From assembly GCA_964531225.1 (NCBI GenBank), contig CAZHDB010000016.1, positions 1 to 31,641 of the forward strand: 31,641 nucleotides of DNA. The letters run 5' to 3'. A program made the translations under genes and the position numbers. This document shows, piece by piece, positions 24,077 to 31,641 of this stretch (its first letter is position 1; each line of letters begins with the position of its first letter). This DNA comes from CAZHDB01 sp964531225. GTDB taxonomy: Archaea > Thermoproteota > Thermoprotei_A > Sulfolobales > Desulfurococcaceae. Under the pieces are notes generated by a model, which was given only the letters and a program-made list of their open reading frames with translations, was not told where the DNA came from and did no database searches.

Positions 24077-24511
24077 CTAGGTATGTGGATATGCTTTGAA
24101 AGCTATTTTATCTAATTCCTCCTTAAGCCTTAATTTAACTTCTGATTCCACGAGTTTTTGCCTAGCATCCTTAGGCATATGGGAGTATTTTTCTTCAATT
24201 TCTTTTCTAAGCCTATCAATTAATTTCTTAACAGAATACTTCTTTAAGTCATTAGGCTTTGGCTTCCAGCCTAATCCCTCTACATGGATACCGACACGAT
24301 CATTAGCTACTGCTCTATCAACTCTCTTATTTCTCTTCTCAATACCCTTAACAACAAGTAATTTACCATCCGGAGTCCTGAGAACATCGCCAACCCTTAT
24401 CTCACCCTCAGCAACACCACCCGCTAATACAATGAATTTCTTGAAAAACGCGCCAATAGCAAATACTTCCTCAAGAATAAATTTTCCATGAGGCTCTCCA
24501 CCAACCTCCAC
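24077..24511 (-). CDS. Free-standing translation-factor domain-2-like protein
   Basis: The first 85 residues resemble the beta-barrel domain 2 of translational GTPases: FAIGAFFKKFIVLAGGVAEG, EIRVGDVLRTPDGKLLVVKG, then RAVANDRVGIHVEGLG, which mirrors the GDNVGI segment of EF-1A/EF-Tu. There is no GTPase domain. Residues 90-144 are helical and highly charged (VKKLIDRLRKEIEEKYSHM) and could bind RNA or ribosome. The start is GTG at 24511. It stands alone between an exporter operon and a divergent surface-protein gene. The fold call is moderately sure; the role is unknown. Confidence 0.55.
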   Translation of the reverse strand: MEVGGEPHGKFILEEVFAIGAFFKKFIVLAGGVAEGEIRVGDVLRTPDGKLLVVKGIEKRNKRVDRAVANDRVGIHVEGLGWKPKPNDLKKYSVKKLIDRLRKEIEEKYSHMPKDARQKLVESEVKLRLKEELDKIAFKAYPHT

Positions 24512-24757
24512 AAAGCAATACCTGCTTAATCTCTAATCATTACTTAATATGTTCTGCATATAAAATTATCTTAATAAAATCTTTATGAAAACAGTAAAAA
24601 GAAATCATGACAAAGCCTCTAGCAAGCTATGTAGAACCTCGAGATGTAAAGGAAATTGAGTTTGTTTTGTGTCATAAAGAAAATATTTTTCTTGTCAAGA
24701 ACAGAGTTACATAAATTAAGTAGTGTGCGAATAACTTGAGTGTATCGGTGATTACGT

Positions 24758-26077
24758 GTGCTGGTTGAAAGAAGCATTGTTCCAATAATATTGGTTCTAT
24801 TCGTATTGGTTGGCAGTACATGTTTAGTAGTAGCGTCAATGCCTACCTTGAAGGTGTATAGCGATAATAGTGTTGAGGTAATAGGAAACTATACCGTTCC
24901 GAGCACAGTATATGGTGAGGTCTCGTTTGATATAAGGGCTGAAAATGGGAAGACAATGGTAAGCCTGCAAATGAGTGGTGAGCAGACAGGAACTATCAAT
25001 ACCAATGTAAGTCTTGACATAGATTTTGAACAACAAATTATTGACAACATCATTAAGGTGATAATTACGCTTAGTCTAGACATGAGAGATAATAGTGGAT
25101 GGCTTGTAGCATCTACCGAGCCTAACATAGTTATTGAGGTGAATAAGGAGGGTCTAGTGGCGCATGTTGAGGGTAAGGTAAAGCTTGAGGCTGGTGGAGA
25201 GGCAACACAAGTATATGCAGTACTTGCGATGTTGAATAAGCCTCTTATTGAGCAGAGCCTGAATCAGAGTGGCATAACATGGGTAAAGATTGAGAGGCTA
25301 AGCACTAGTGTTTCTGATAGTATTGGATATATCGACTTTGCCGTGGATATAGAGATCGGCGAGGCATTGGAACAAACAAATACGAGTATTGAGGAGTTCA
25401 AGGATGCTCTCGATAAGTCATCTTATCCATTATCTGGTGGATTGGAGTTTAGCGTTACTTCGGAAGGGATGAATATTGAGTTCAGTGCTACTGTTGAGAA
25501 GGACATTAATGATGTCTTAGAGAGTATTGCCGAACTATACAGTACAATTGAGGAGACCGGTGTTAGTGAGCAAATGCAGTATGTACCAACACCAGTACCA
25601 GCGCCGTCTACACAATCATTTAGCCCAATCTTCACCATGACCAATGAGTTTTGTAAGAGATTCGAGGTACTATCCTCTGAAGGCTATGTACATATAAAGC
25701 CGGCTGGAAACGGAACATTAGTTGTTGAGTACAAGACTCCTAGAATAGTCAAGAAGGGAGCTACTTCTCCTGCAGACACCATTAGGGAGCTTTATGACTT
25801 CGCCATGTGGGTTAATGAGGAGCTGGGACAATATAGTCCTATACCTCTGGCTGATGTTACTGAGGAAACAGTCAAGATAGAAGGTGAGGGAGTAGAGGTT
25901 ACACTAAACGGAACAGAAGTCTCAACAGTAAAGTTCTCAGACCTACCCAACCTAGAAGCAACTGTTGAAGAACAGCCCTCTGGAGTAGGAGGTATTGGAA
26001 TAGAAGTAATAATAGGCATAGTAGCCATTGTAATTATAGCTATTGCAATAATCCTCATAATGCGTATGAAAAAGTAG
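24758..26077 (+). CDS. Secreted, C-terminally membrane-anchored protein of unknown function
   Basis: Signal peptide at residues 8-27 (IVPIILVLFVLVGSTCLVVA). Residues 28-270 are beta-rich and Ser/Thr/Glu-rich with Asn-glycosylation sites; a Pro-rich hinge (YVPTPVPAPSTQ, about 287-298) separates them from a second domain (about 300-400). A final helix GIEVIIGIVAIVIIAIAIIL with a basic end (MRMKK) anchors it in the membrane with the body outside. No enzyme motif is seen. The start may be GTG at 24755 or 24758 region; the first in-frame strong hydrophobic stretch supports this beginning. A cell-surface or envelope role is inferred. Confidence 0.7.
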   Translation: MLVERSIVPIILVLFVLVGSTCLVVASMPTLKVYSDNSVEVIGNYTVPSTVYGEVSFDIRAENGKTMVSLQMSGEQTGTINTNVSLDIDFEQQIIDNIIKVIITLSLDMRDNSGWLVASTEPNIVIEVNKEGLVAHVEGKVKLEAGGEATQVYAVLAMLNKPLIEQSLNQSGITWVKIERLSTSVSDSIGYIDFAVDIEIGEALEQTNTSIEEFKDALDKSSYPLSGGLEFSVTSEGMNIEFSATVEKDINDVLESIAELYSTIEETGVSEQMQYVPTPVPAPSTQSFSPIFTMTNEFCKRFEVLSSEGYVHIKPAGNGTLVVEYKTPRIVKKGATSPADTIRELYDFAMWVNEELGQYSPIPLADVTEETVKIEGEGVEVTLNGTEVSTVKFSDLPNLEATVEEQPSGVGGIGIEVIIGIVAIVIIAIAIILIMRMKK

Positions 26078-26475
26078 GATCGAAAAAATAACTGAAAAAT
26101 ACAATTCATTTTTCTATCTTATTTTAGCTTAGTTTGTGAAGTAATTTTTGTTGTGAACAGAGTTAGAGTATTAAGTTATGAAACAAATTGTTGTTTCCTC
26201 GATGACGTCGCATTTGTTTAGGATTGTATTGTACAAGACAAGTGAAGATAAGCATTATAGGACAACTATTCTTAGGAAAGTCCGAGGCTATTTTGGATTG
26301 ACTAAAATAAATTGTCTTATCGGGCCTCATTAATAGTTAGATTTAGTTCTTACTATATCCATATCTTTACCTTGGTTACCAATAGATTTATAGATGTATT
26401 TTAGGGATTATTGGAAATAATGATGCTACATTAACTAGTTAGTGACTAGTAGCAAGGCCTTTAATAGCTATTATC
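26078..26475 (+). other. Gap with one short open frame of unknown status
   Basis: An ATG at 26178 opens 51 codons ending at TAA 26331-26333 (contains FRIVLYKTSEDKHYRTTILR). It has no clear ribosome site and I recognise no family; it could be a relic. At 26433-26450 ACTAGT occurs twice, 11 bases apart and ahead of the MFS gene, a possible regulator site. Nothing else is visible. Confidence 0.25.
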
Positions 26476-27681
26476 ATGGGATGCTTTGCCATGAAATTAG
26501 GGGGCATTGATACTAGGCTATTGCTACTTAATTTTAACCAAGGAATATTCTTTGGGTATAACTGGGCTGTTTTAGGGCCTTATTTTAAGGCTTTAGGCTA
26601 TAGTGGCTTGGTTTTCGGCGTTCTCAGTGGATCTAGTATTTTATTTTCAAGTATCGCGACCATATTAGCTGGTATTATTAGTGATTTAAGGGGTTCAAAA
26701 ATCATAGTAGTCCTTGGCTCGATCCTATATAGTATTGTATTCCTCCTCTTCTACATACCGAGCTTGCCAACCCTATTAGCTGCGTATATACTCTTTGGAA
26801 TAGCTAATGGGTTACTTAGAACAGGTATAGACGTATATGCTTCGAGAATAGGTCGGGACGAGGTTCTCCACTATACGTTTAGCTATGTTAGATCGGCTAT
26901 GAATTTTGGAGGAGCCGTAGGTTCTTTCATGGGCTGGCTACCCATACTTATTTCAATGGAATTCAACCAGGAATTAGTACCGTCTTATAGAGCAGCATTT
27001 CTATTCATTTTGATCTTTGCATTAACAAATATCATATTATCAATAAAACTAAAAAGTCTACGTAGACGAATTGCTTCAAGTAATAGGTTCTCGTTAAAGA
27101 GGATTTTCCTCTTAAAAGGACTTGATAGGTTTCATTATATCTTGATCACTCGTGTTATAATTGGTTTTGGAGCGGCTATGTCTATTAATAATATTAGCTA
27201 TTACTTTGCCGCAAAATACAATGTTACAAGTGGCGAAGTTGGCAGTATTTTTGGTTTACAACAACTAGTAATGGCATTGATCATGATAAAGCTACCTAGT
27301 ATCACAGACAAATATGGTGGTCCACTCCGAATGTATCTATTAACAACTAGTCCAAGCATTCCATTACTAATAGCAATGACACTCGTAAACGACTATTTTA
27401 TTGCAAGCACACTATACCTATTTAGAAGCATATTAATGAATGTAGCAAACCCACTCTACACAGCATTTGCCCTAAGCCTTATCCCAAGAGACAAGAGAGG
27501 AATAGCAACAAGTATAATGAACCTATCCTTCCGCATCCCACGAGGCATAGGAAGAGCAGTTGGAGGATGGCTACTAGACATAGACCTCGAACTACCATTA
27601 CGCTTAACAGCCATACTATACACAACAAGCCTAACACTACTAGCCACATGCTTCAAAGACTACCTAAAAAGAAAACAATAG
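26476..27681 (+). CDS. MFS transporter
   Basis: A 401-residue polytopic protein with about 12 helices. The loop between TM2 and TM3 reads GIISDLRGSKIIVVLGS, the MFS motif A form (G-x3-D-x2-G), and its counterpart in the second half is PSITDKYGGPLRMYLLT. The central loop (SLRRRIASSNRFSLKRI, about 195-212) is basic. The substrate is not inferable. The 3' end of the coding strand is strikingly A+C-rich compared with its 5' end. It is convergent with the methyltransferase gene. Confidence 0.85.
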   Translation: MGCFAMKLGGIDTRLLLLNFNQGIFFGYNWAVLGPYFKALGYSGLVFGVLSGSSILFSSIATILAGIISDLRGSKIIVVLGSILYSIVFLLFYIPSLPTLLAAYILFGIANGLLRTGIDVYASRIGRDEVLHYTFSYVRSAMNFGGAVGSFMGWLPILISMEFNQELVPSYRAAFLFILIFALTNIILSIKLKSLRRRIASSNRFSLKRIFLLKGLDRFHYILITRVIIGFGAAMSINNISYYFAAKYNVTSGEVGSIFGLQQLVMALIMIKLPSITDKYGGPLRMYLLTTSPSIPLLIAMTLVNDYFIASTLYLFRSILMNVANPLYTAFALSLIPRDKRGIATSIMNLSFRIPRGIGRAVGGWLLDIDLELPLRLTAILYTTSLTLLATCFKDYLKRKQ

Positions 27682-27779
27682 CTGAACTAAACTAAGTGCA
27701 AAAAGCTTATTTTAGTTTATCCACTTCATTATCGCGATATCATAAATAATCGACTCAACATACAAATAAATAATGGTCT

Positions 27780-28565
27780 CTACTTCATACCAACATATAA
27801 TCCGTATCCAAAATATTTAAAAAGCTTGAAAACAGTCTTGGGAGGTCTTGATATTTTCTTAACATATTGTCTTACTTCCCGGCTCTTAAATAGCAGTAGT
27901 AGGAATCTGCCCCATGCACTCGCAAAATCCCTAATATCTATCTCCTTAACCTCGCTTAACCATTGACGCCATGCAGTAGTCTTGTATATTCTAACAATAA
28001 TGTCGGAAAACCCAGACTCTTCCAATAAGCTTCTCCATTCCTCAGGAGCTAGAAACCTTGCATCACCCAAAGCAGTTGACAAATACTCAACTAGTTCCCT
28101 TGGAGGATCTTCTATCCAAGTAACTTCATTAAATCCAACATAGCCTCCAGGCTTTAAGACCCGTTTGAACTCATTAATTGCCCTATGCTTTTCCACTATG
28201 AAGGCGAGTACGGATTCACAGATCACTGCGTCGAAGAAATCATCCATGAAAGGTAGTTCCTGTGCATCCGCGGCCACAAGCTCAATTCTACCCATAACAC
28301 CCTTTCTCCTAATCCTCTCCTTCGCTCTCCTAAGCATTTCACTAGAAATATCTATCGCTACAACTTTACAGCCAACCTCCTTCGCCAAATAACAGGACGT
28401 TATACCAACACCACATCCAACCTCTAAAACAATGGAATCCCTATCAATACAGCATAATCTAACTAGTTCCTTAGTAGCCTCTAAACCACCCATATGCTTG
28501 GTTAAACCAAAAGAAGACAGCAACTCAAAATAATATGATTCTTCTTGACTAATGCTTTCCGACAC
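27780..28565 (-). CDS. Class I SAM-dependent methyltransferase
   Basis: A 261-residue cytosolic enzyme. Motif I VLEVGCGVG (46-54) binds SAM, followed by the acidic D72 in VVAIDISSEML, motif II-like AADAQELPFMDDFFDAV (about 103-119) and the post-motif LKPGGYVGFNEV (about 138-149). The fold resembles the UbiE/Coq5 and sterol/small-molecule methyltransferase group; the C-terminal 100 residues, with AWRQWLSEVKEID, form the acceptor side. The acceptor is unknown. The start is GTG at 28565. It is separated from the second MFS gene by a 356-base gap. Confidence 0.85.
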   Translation of the reverse strand: MSESISQEESYYFELLSSFGLTKHMGGLEATKELVRLCCIDRDSIVLEVGCGVGITSCYLAKEVGCKVVAIDISSEMLRRAKERIRRKGVMGRIELVAADAQELPFMDDFFDAVICESVLAFIVEKHRAINEFKRVLKPGGYVGFNEVTWIEDPPRELVEYLSTALGDARFLAPEEWRSLLEESGFSDIIVRIYKTTAWRQWLSEVKEIDIRDFASAWGRFLLLLFKSREVRQYVKKISRPPKTVFKLFKYFGYGLYVGMK

Positions 28566-28921
28566 AGTCTTGTCTCCCCATAATCCACCTTGCTCAAATC
28601 CTTAAACATGAGGAATAAATCCACATAATGCAGTATATTCAAACTTCCTTAAAACCACACTATCAATGGAACAGAGATATTAAATATGCCATGAAATAAC
28701 GTGGTTTAGGGATATGCTTGAGAACACTAAAGTTGTAAGATTGAGGTCCTTAGTGTTATGGGTGGGAAGATCCTCATAGTGGTTAGAAGGGTTAGAGCTA
28801 TCCATCCCGAGTTAAATGTAGGATAATTAGAGCAAAAGTCATCGAGGATTCTAAGAGAAGGAACTGGAATTCGAGAATCTAATTAGTATGTTCTAGTGAG
28901 TGGTAACTGGAATTGGTTTGC
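28566..28921. other. Gap with possible coding scraps
   Basis: Plus-strand pieces at 28757-28827 (MGGKILIVVRRVRAIHPELN) and 28828-28880 (IIRAKVIEDSKR) lie in different frames with stops between them. They could be a decayed gene but match nothing that I know. No RNA gene or repeat is visible. Confidence 0.2.
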
Positions 28922-30082
28922 TCATATCTTCCTCTCTAGTGATAGTAGGATGGGGATTGTTGCTAGGAATAGTACTAGGCTTGTTAGGTATGGTAGTGTT
29001 GGGTGTAGTGATGCTAGTAAACCTGCTATAAATGGTGCAATGAGGCCTACGAGTCTCTTGAAACTTGAGATTCCCGCTAAGATACTACTTGCCTTATCGC
29101 TCGGTACCTTACTGAAGAGCCATGACCTGTAGAAGGGTAGTGATAGGGTGTTACCGAACCCAGCCATGATGTTAGCTGTTAGTATGGCATAGAAGTTAGG
29201 GATGAGGAACATTATAAGGGCCCATAAAGTCATCAATACAAAGTATAGGGATATAACCTTGAATCTATGCTTAGGATGTATATGCTCAGATAGATGGGTT
29301 GCCGGTAGCGATGCAAGAGTTGATAGTGCTACCACTAGCATTATCTGGAAGAAGGACATCTTGAGCTCTACCATCATGTAGTTTATCAAGACTATTTCAG
29401 GTGCTAAGCAAAGTGCAAGAATCCCTAGAGCCTCTATGGTGAGTATAGCCTTGAACTCTCTATCGAACTTGAAGGTAAATACATCACCTATTCTCTCCCT
29501 AACATCAAGCCTAGGCAGGTACCTCACTAGATACATAACCGTGAATACTGATGAAAGCCCTATGGCTATAAAGCCAAGAGCGTAGTGTTCAGGCTTAGGG
29601 AATAGTACGCCGAAGACGTAGCCTAGCACGATAAACCCTACAGCTTCGCTAAGTAGAGGCAACCTCATATGCCATGCATACACTTCTTCAAGTCTATCCT
29701 TGGGATATAGGAGCTTCTCAGCAGCTTGATATAATGGGTAGAAGATCCTAGAGATCTTACCAACGAGTAGACCTAGAGAAATCATTAATGGTCCTAGAAA
29801 GCTATACGATAACCCGTAGAGAATATTTTCCACACCATCCAATGCATCTATTAGAATAAGGCCATGCCTAATCGCCACTCTATCAAACAGCTTACCAATA
29901 AGGTAGGTTAATGGGACTGATAGAATGTTTACAACTGTGAAGAGTAGCCCTATTTCAAGTATAGAGTAGCCTGTCATGAGCATGTATGCTGGCAACATAT
30001 ACCACGTTATAAGCAAAGGCGAGATTATAGTGTGGTACAGTATGTATCTACGGGCTCCTATAGGTATGTCACCCCACTTCAA
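28922..30082 (-). CDS. MFS transporter
   Basis: A 386-residue protein with about 12 helices. The motif A region is LIGKLFDRVAIRHGLILID (about 60-78), and the loop between halves is YLPRLDVRERIGDVFTFKFD, just before the second six-helix bundle. AGFGNTLSLPFYRSWLFSKV near residue 315 resembles the drug-exporter-like end of the family. The start is TTG at 30082, with GAGGTG about ten bases ahead. The last part of its coding strand is A+C-rich. It is not closely similar to the MFS gene at 26476. Substrate unknown. Confidence 0.85.
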   Translation of the reverse strand: MKWGDIPIGARRYILYHTIISPLLITWYMLPAYMLMTGYSILEIGLLFTVVNILSVPLTYLIGKLFDRVAIRHGLILIDALDGVENILYGLSYSFLGPLMISLGLLVGKISRIFYPLYQAAEKLLYPKDRLEEVYAWHMRLPLLSEAVGFIVLGYVFGVLFPKPEHYALGFIAIGLSSVFTVMYLVRYLPRLDVRERIGDVFTFKFDREFKAILTIEALGILALCLAPEIVLINYMMVELKMSFFQIMLVVALSTLASLPATHLSEHIHPKHRFKVISLYFVLMTLWALIMFLIPNFYAILTANIMAGFGNTLSLPFYRSWLFSKVPSDKASSILAGISSFKRLVGLIAPFIAGLLASLHPTLPYLTSLVLFLATIPILLSLERKI

Positions 30083-30210
30083 AGCCCATACACCTCAACG
30101 ATGCTGATCATCCATACCCCATAGTCAGTAGTTAGCTTTGATCCCTCTCCACAACAATATTCAGAAGGAACTGTTTTGCCATGATCATATATCGTGTACT
30201 ACTTACCTGT

Positions 30211-30470
30211 TTAGGGATTGAAGAATATCCAGGGTTTTCGTTCTATGGTTTTGTAGTCTAGTGTTTTGTAGACTCGTATTGCTGGAGTATTGTCCTTGGA
30301 AATGTGGAGGTAGTGCTCGATGCCATATATAGCAACTCCGTGGGATACTCTACTTCCTCCTCACCCATCTTCACTTTAATGGTGTCCAACGAATTATCAT
30401 ACTTTTACTTAAGGACTTTTATTAGGTGAATTAGCAATCTAGGCATTCCAAAGTATATCAATACTCTGTT
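30211..30470 (-). pseudogene. GNAT acetyltransferase C-terminal relic
   Basis: The last minus-strand piece reads YGIEHYLHISKDNTPAIRVY then KTLDYKTIERKPWIFFNP and a stop at 30211. HISKDNTPAIRVYKTLDY is the N-x-x-A-x-x-x-Y-x-x-x-G-(F/Y) end of GNAT N-acetyltransferases. Ahead of it, one frame over, lies VKMGEEEVEYPTEL, and before that FGMPRLLIHLIKVL ends at an in-frame stop. The acetyl-CoA-binding core (R/Q-x-x-G-x-G/A) is absent, so this is a decayed fragment. Confidence 0.55.
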
Positions 30471-30479
30471 CGTCTTTCT

Positions 30480-30902
30480 CTAAGGATCTAGCAAGCCCCT
30501 AGTCTTAAGCACTTCATGGACCTTCTTAACCATTTCTAAGACTTTAACGTATCCTCTCTCCTTTAGAATATTCTTAACGCGTTCTATATCGATAGAACCA
30601 TACTCATGTACTAAGATGTTTCTGAAGCGTATCATCTTCTTGAGCAGATTAGCTTCATCATCCGTTATCAAACCATTGTTCTTCAGACATTCAACACAGC
30701 TTATTGGTGTTTCGCACGTGCATAGCATACGTGAGCATGTATGTAGAAGATAATTGATCGTTGCCTGAGCATGTATCTGGAGAGCGTGGAGTATAGCATA
30801 AAGGATTTGCCAATTACTCCAGTCTATCCTCTCAATATCCGCTATCTCATTTAGTAGGGCTACATGCTTAGCTATATCTTCAAGAAGTTTCTCATGCAAC
30901 AC
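30480..30902 (-). CDS. hepT: HepT-type HEPN toxin with cysteine cluster
   Basis: A putative RNase toxin of a type VII/MNT-HEPN system. The catalytic motif R94-x4-H99-x-Y101 (FRNILVHEYG) is intact. The 140-residue, all-helical length fits DUF86/HepT. Unusually, residues 56-72 contain five cysteines (C56, C61, C63, C69, C72; C-x-C ... C-x2-C) in the loop between helices, a possible metal site not standard in the family. The start is GTG at 30902, inside the end of the MntA gene (11-base overlap), so the toxin is made together with its partner. The MNT partner should inactivate it by adding AMP to the Tyr of the motif. Confidence 0.82.
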   Translation of the reverse strand: MLHEKLLEDIAKHVALLNEIADIERIDWSNWQILYAILHALQIHAQATINYLLHTCSRMLCTCETPISCVECLKNNGLITDDEANLLKKMIRFRNILVHEYGSIDIERVKNILKERGYVKVLEMVKKVHEVLKTRGLLDP

Positions 30903-31302
30903 TCTCCATCACCTGCTTAACTAGGGTTTCGGTGTACCCAACGGTTTTTCTCGCCAGCATGAAGTCATAGCATATGCTCACGATTTTCACAAGCATTTCG
31001 CATCCATAGTCATCCTGATATATAATAACGCCTCTTCTAAGAGCTTCGAGGAAGAGGAAACAATTGGTATTAAGAGGATCTGTAACTACATAGATATCGG
31101 CTTCGAGGCCAACAACCTTCTCGACTACCTCCATCAACCTCAGCTCAAGCTCCTCGGGATCTACGTCTCTCCTTGGAATAGCTACTATATCTACATCGTG
31201 TGGATTCCTATTCCACAAAACAGATCCATGAACAACGATAAGCGATACTCCAAGACTTCCCCAATCAAACCCCTTCAAGAGTTCAACGACATTGTTTCTC
31301 AT
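30892..31302 (-). CDS. mntA: MntA-type nucleotidyltransferase antitoxin
   Basis: Residues 22-40 carry the nucleotidyltransferase core: G26-S27, then D36-V-D38, with a third acid D69 in EADIYVV. In known HepT/MntA pairs MntA transfers AMP to HepT and blocks its RNase activity. At 136 residues it is a normal single-domain antitoxin. The ATG at 31302 follows GGTGATGG. It is the first gene of the two-gene operon; a TATA-like region should lie in 31303-31360. Confidence 0.82.
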   Translation of the reverse strand: MRNNVVELLKGFDWGSLGVSLIVVHGSVLWNRNPHDVDIVAIPRRDVDPEELELRLMEVVEKVVGLEADIYVVTDPLNTNCFLFLEALRRGVIIYQDDYGCEMLVKIVSICYDFMLARKTVGYTETLVKQVMESVA

Positions 31303-31457
31303 ACCATCACCAACGCGTTACCTATAATACGTAGATACCTCGTAGTTTACATAGCTATTTAAAGGATATAAAGGATTGTGGCGGCTATGGTCACTAGAGG
31401 ATTCTTGATGAGGTACTCCGAAGCATGAGTAAAGCTTATCCTGGCATCAGACATTGA
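31303..31457. other. Upstream region of the toxin-antitoxin pair
   Basis: Non-coding as far as I can see. ATTTAAAGGATATAAAGG at 31359-31376 is TATA-like for plus-strand transcription; short frames here (such as one starting at 31380) match nothing that I know. Confidence 0.25.
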
Positions 31458-31641
31458 GATAGGGAGAATGATGGAGGCCTGAGGTTTAAAGGGGTTAGAA
31501 GAATAGGTCAATTAAAACCTATATTACAACATGATATAAATGCTCCTGAGCCTAGCGAACTTGATAGGTAGGAGGCTAAGGAAGCTCTTAAAGAGCTTAT
31601 TTTGAATGAGACTGTTTATCTAGATATAGATGATCTTGGTA
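31458..31641 (+). pseudogene. Thermonuclease (SNase-like) fragment with in-frame stop, cut by window end
   Basis: One plus-strand frame reads GGLRFKGVRRIGQLKPILQH, then DINAPEPSELDR, a TAG at about 31576-31578, then EAKEALKELILNETVYLDID and DLG at the window edge. The order (RF.GVR.IG, NAPEP, EAKEAL.EL...TVYLD.DD) is that of the OB-fold of staphylococcal-nuclease-like proteins. The stop codon and the lack of an intact N-terminus suggest a decayed gene; the rest lies beyond the window. Confidence 0.5.

Noticed and set aside
26433..26450. Paired ACTAGT palindromes as an attachment site
   Set aside because: Too short, and no integrase, tRNA or matching copy elsewhere in the window.
1..31641. 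tRNA, rRNA and CRISPR arrays
   Set aside because: No T-loop consensus with cloverleaf arms, no conserved rRNA segments and no regularly spaced repeats were seen by eye; a covariance-model scan would be needed to exclude small RNAs.

Overview
The window looks like the chromosome of an AT-rich hyperthermophilic archaeon, most likely a Crenarchaeote of the Desulfurococcales (a Staphylothermus-like or Desulfurococcus-like organism). The basis is GTG/TTG starts, GGTGAT/GAGGTGA ribosome sites, TATA boxes about 25-30 bases ahead of starts, Ile/Lys/Glu-rich proteins with AGG/AGA/ATA codons, and archaeal families such as HEPN/MNT pairs, VapB/AF2212 antitoxins and Thr-rich membrane-anchored surface enzymes. 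The taxon is inferred; I saw no rRNA, tRNA, CRISPR array or intact transposase.

Layout. 1-620: decayed VapBC toxin-antitoxin. 621-2292: an unrecognised proline-rich protein and a nucleotidyltransferase in one short operon. 2384-4898: EamA-type transporter, CPBP membrane protease, and an M24 (Xaa-Pro peptidase-fold) protein that has lost metal ligands. 5160-7722: ruin of a type IIG-like methyltransferase/restriction gene, divergent from an apparently intact PD-(D/E)XK nuclease gene. 7931-17448: galactan-utilisation locus with a membrane-anchored GH53 endo-galactanase, a solute-binding protein, two MalF/MalG-type permeases, and a convergent GH35 beta-galactosidase with an N-terminal membrane anchor. 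17485-18794: two overlapping genes for membrane proteins of unknown role. 18843-19255: another broken VapBC pair. 19528-20595: HdrA-N-like Fe-S protein, 2x[4Fe-4S] ferredoxin and an ArsR-type regulator. 20703-21452: HEPN/MNT pair whose HEPN gene carries a frameshift in a GA repeat. 21793-24026: ABC-2 exporter (ATPase and permease). 24077-24511: free-standing translation-factor domain-2-like protein. 24758-26077: surface-anchored protein. 26476-30082: two MFS transporters flanking a SAM methyltransferase. 30211-31641: GNAT relic, a HepT/MntA toxin-antitoxin pair with an unusual Cys cluster, and a thermonuclease relic cut by the window edge.

How it fits together. The central unit can be read as one pathway. 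Galactan or arabinogalactan is cut outside the cell by the tethered GH53 enzyme. Oligosaccharides are captured by the lipid- or membrane-anchored binding protein and imported by the two permeases, which need an ATPase encoded elsewhere. Terminal galactose is removed by the GH35 enzyme, which the sequence also places outside the membrane. Around this metabolic core the window is dotted with defence and toxin-antitoxin genes in every stage of decay, which suggests repeated gain and loss of small mobile modules.
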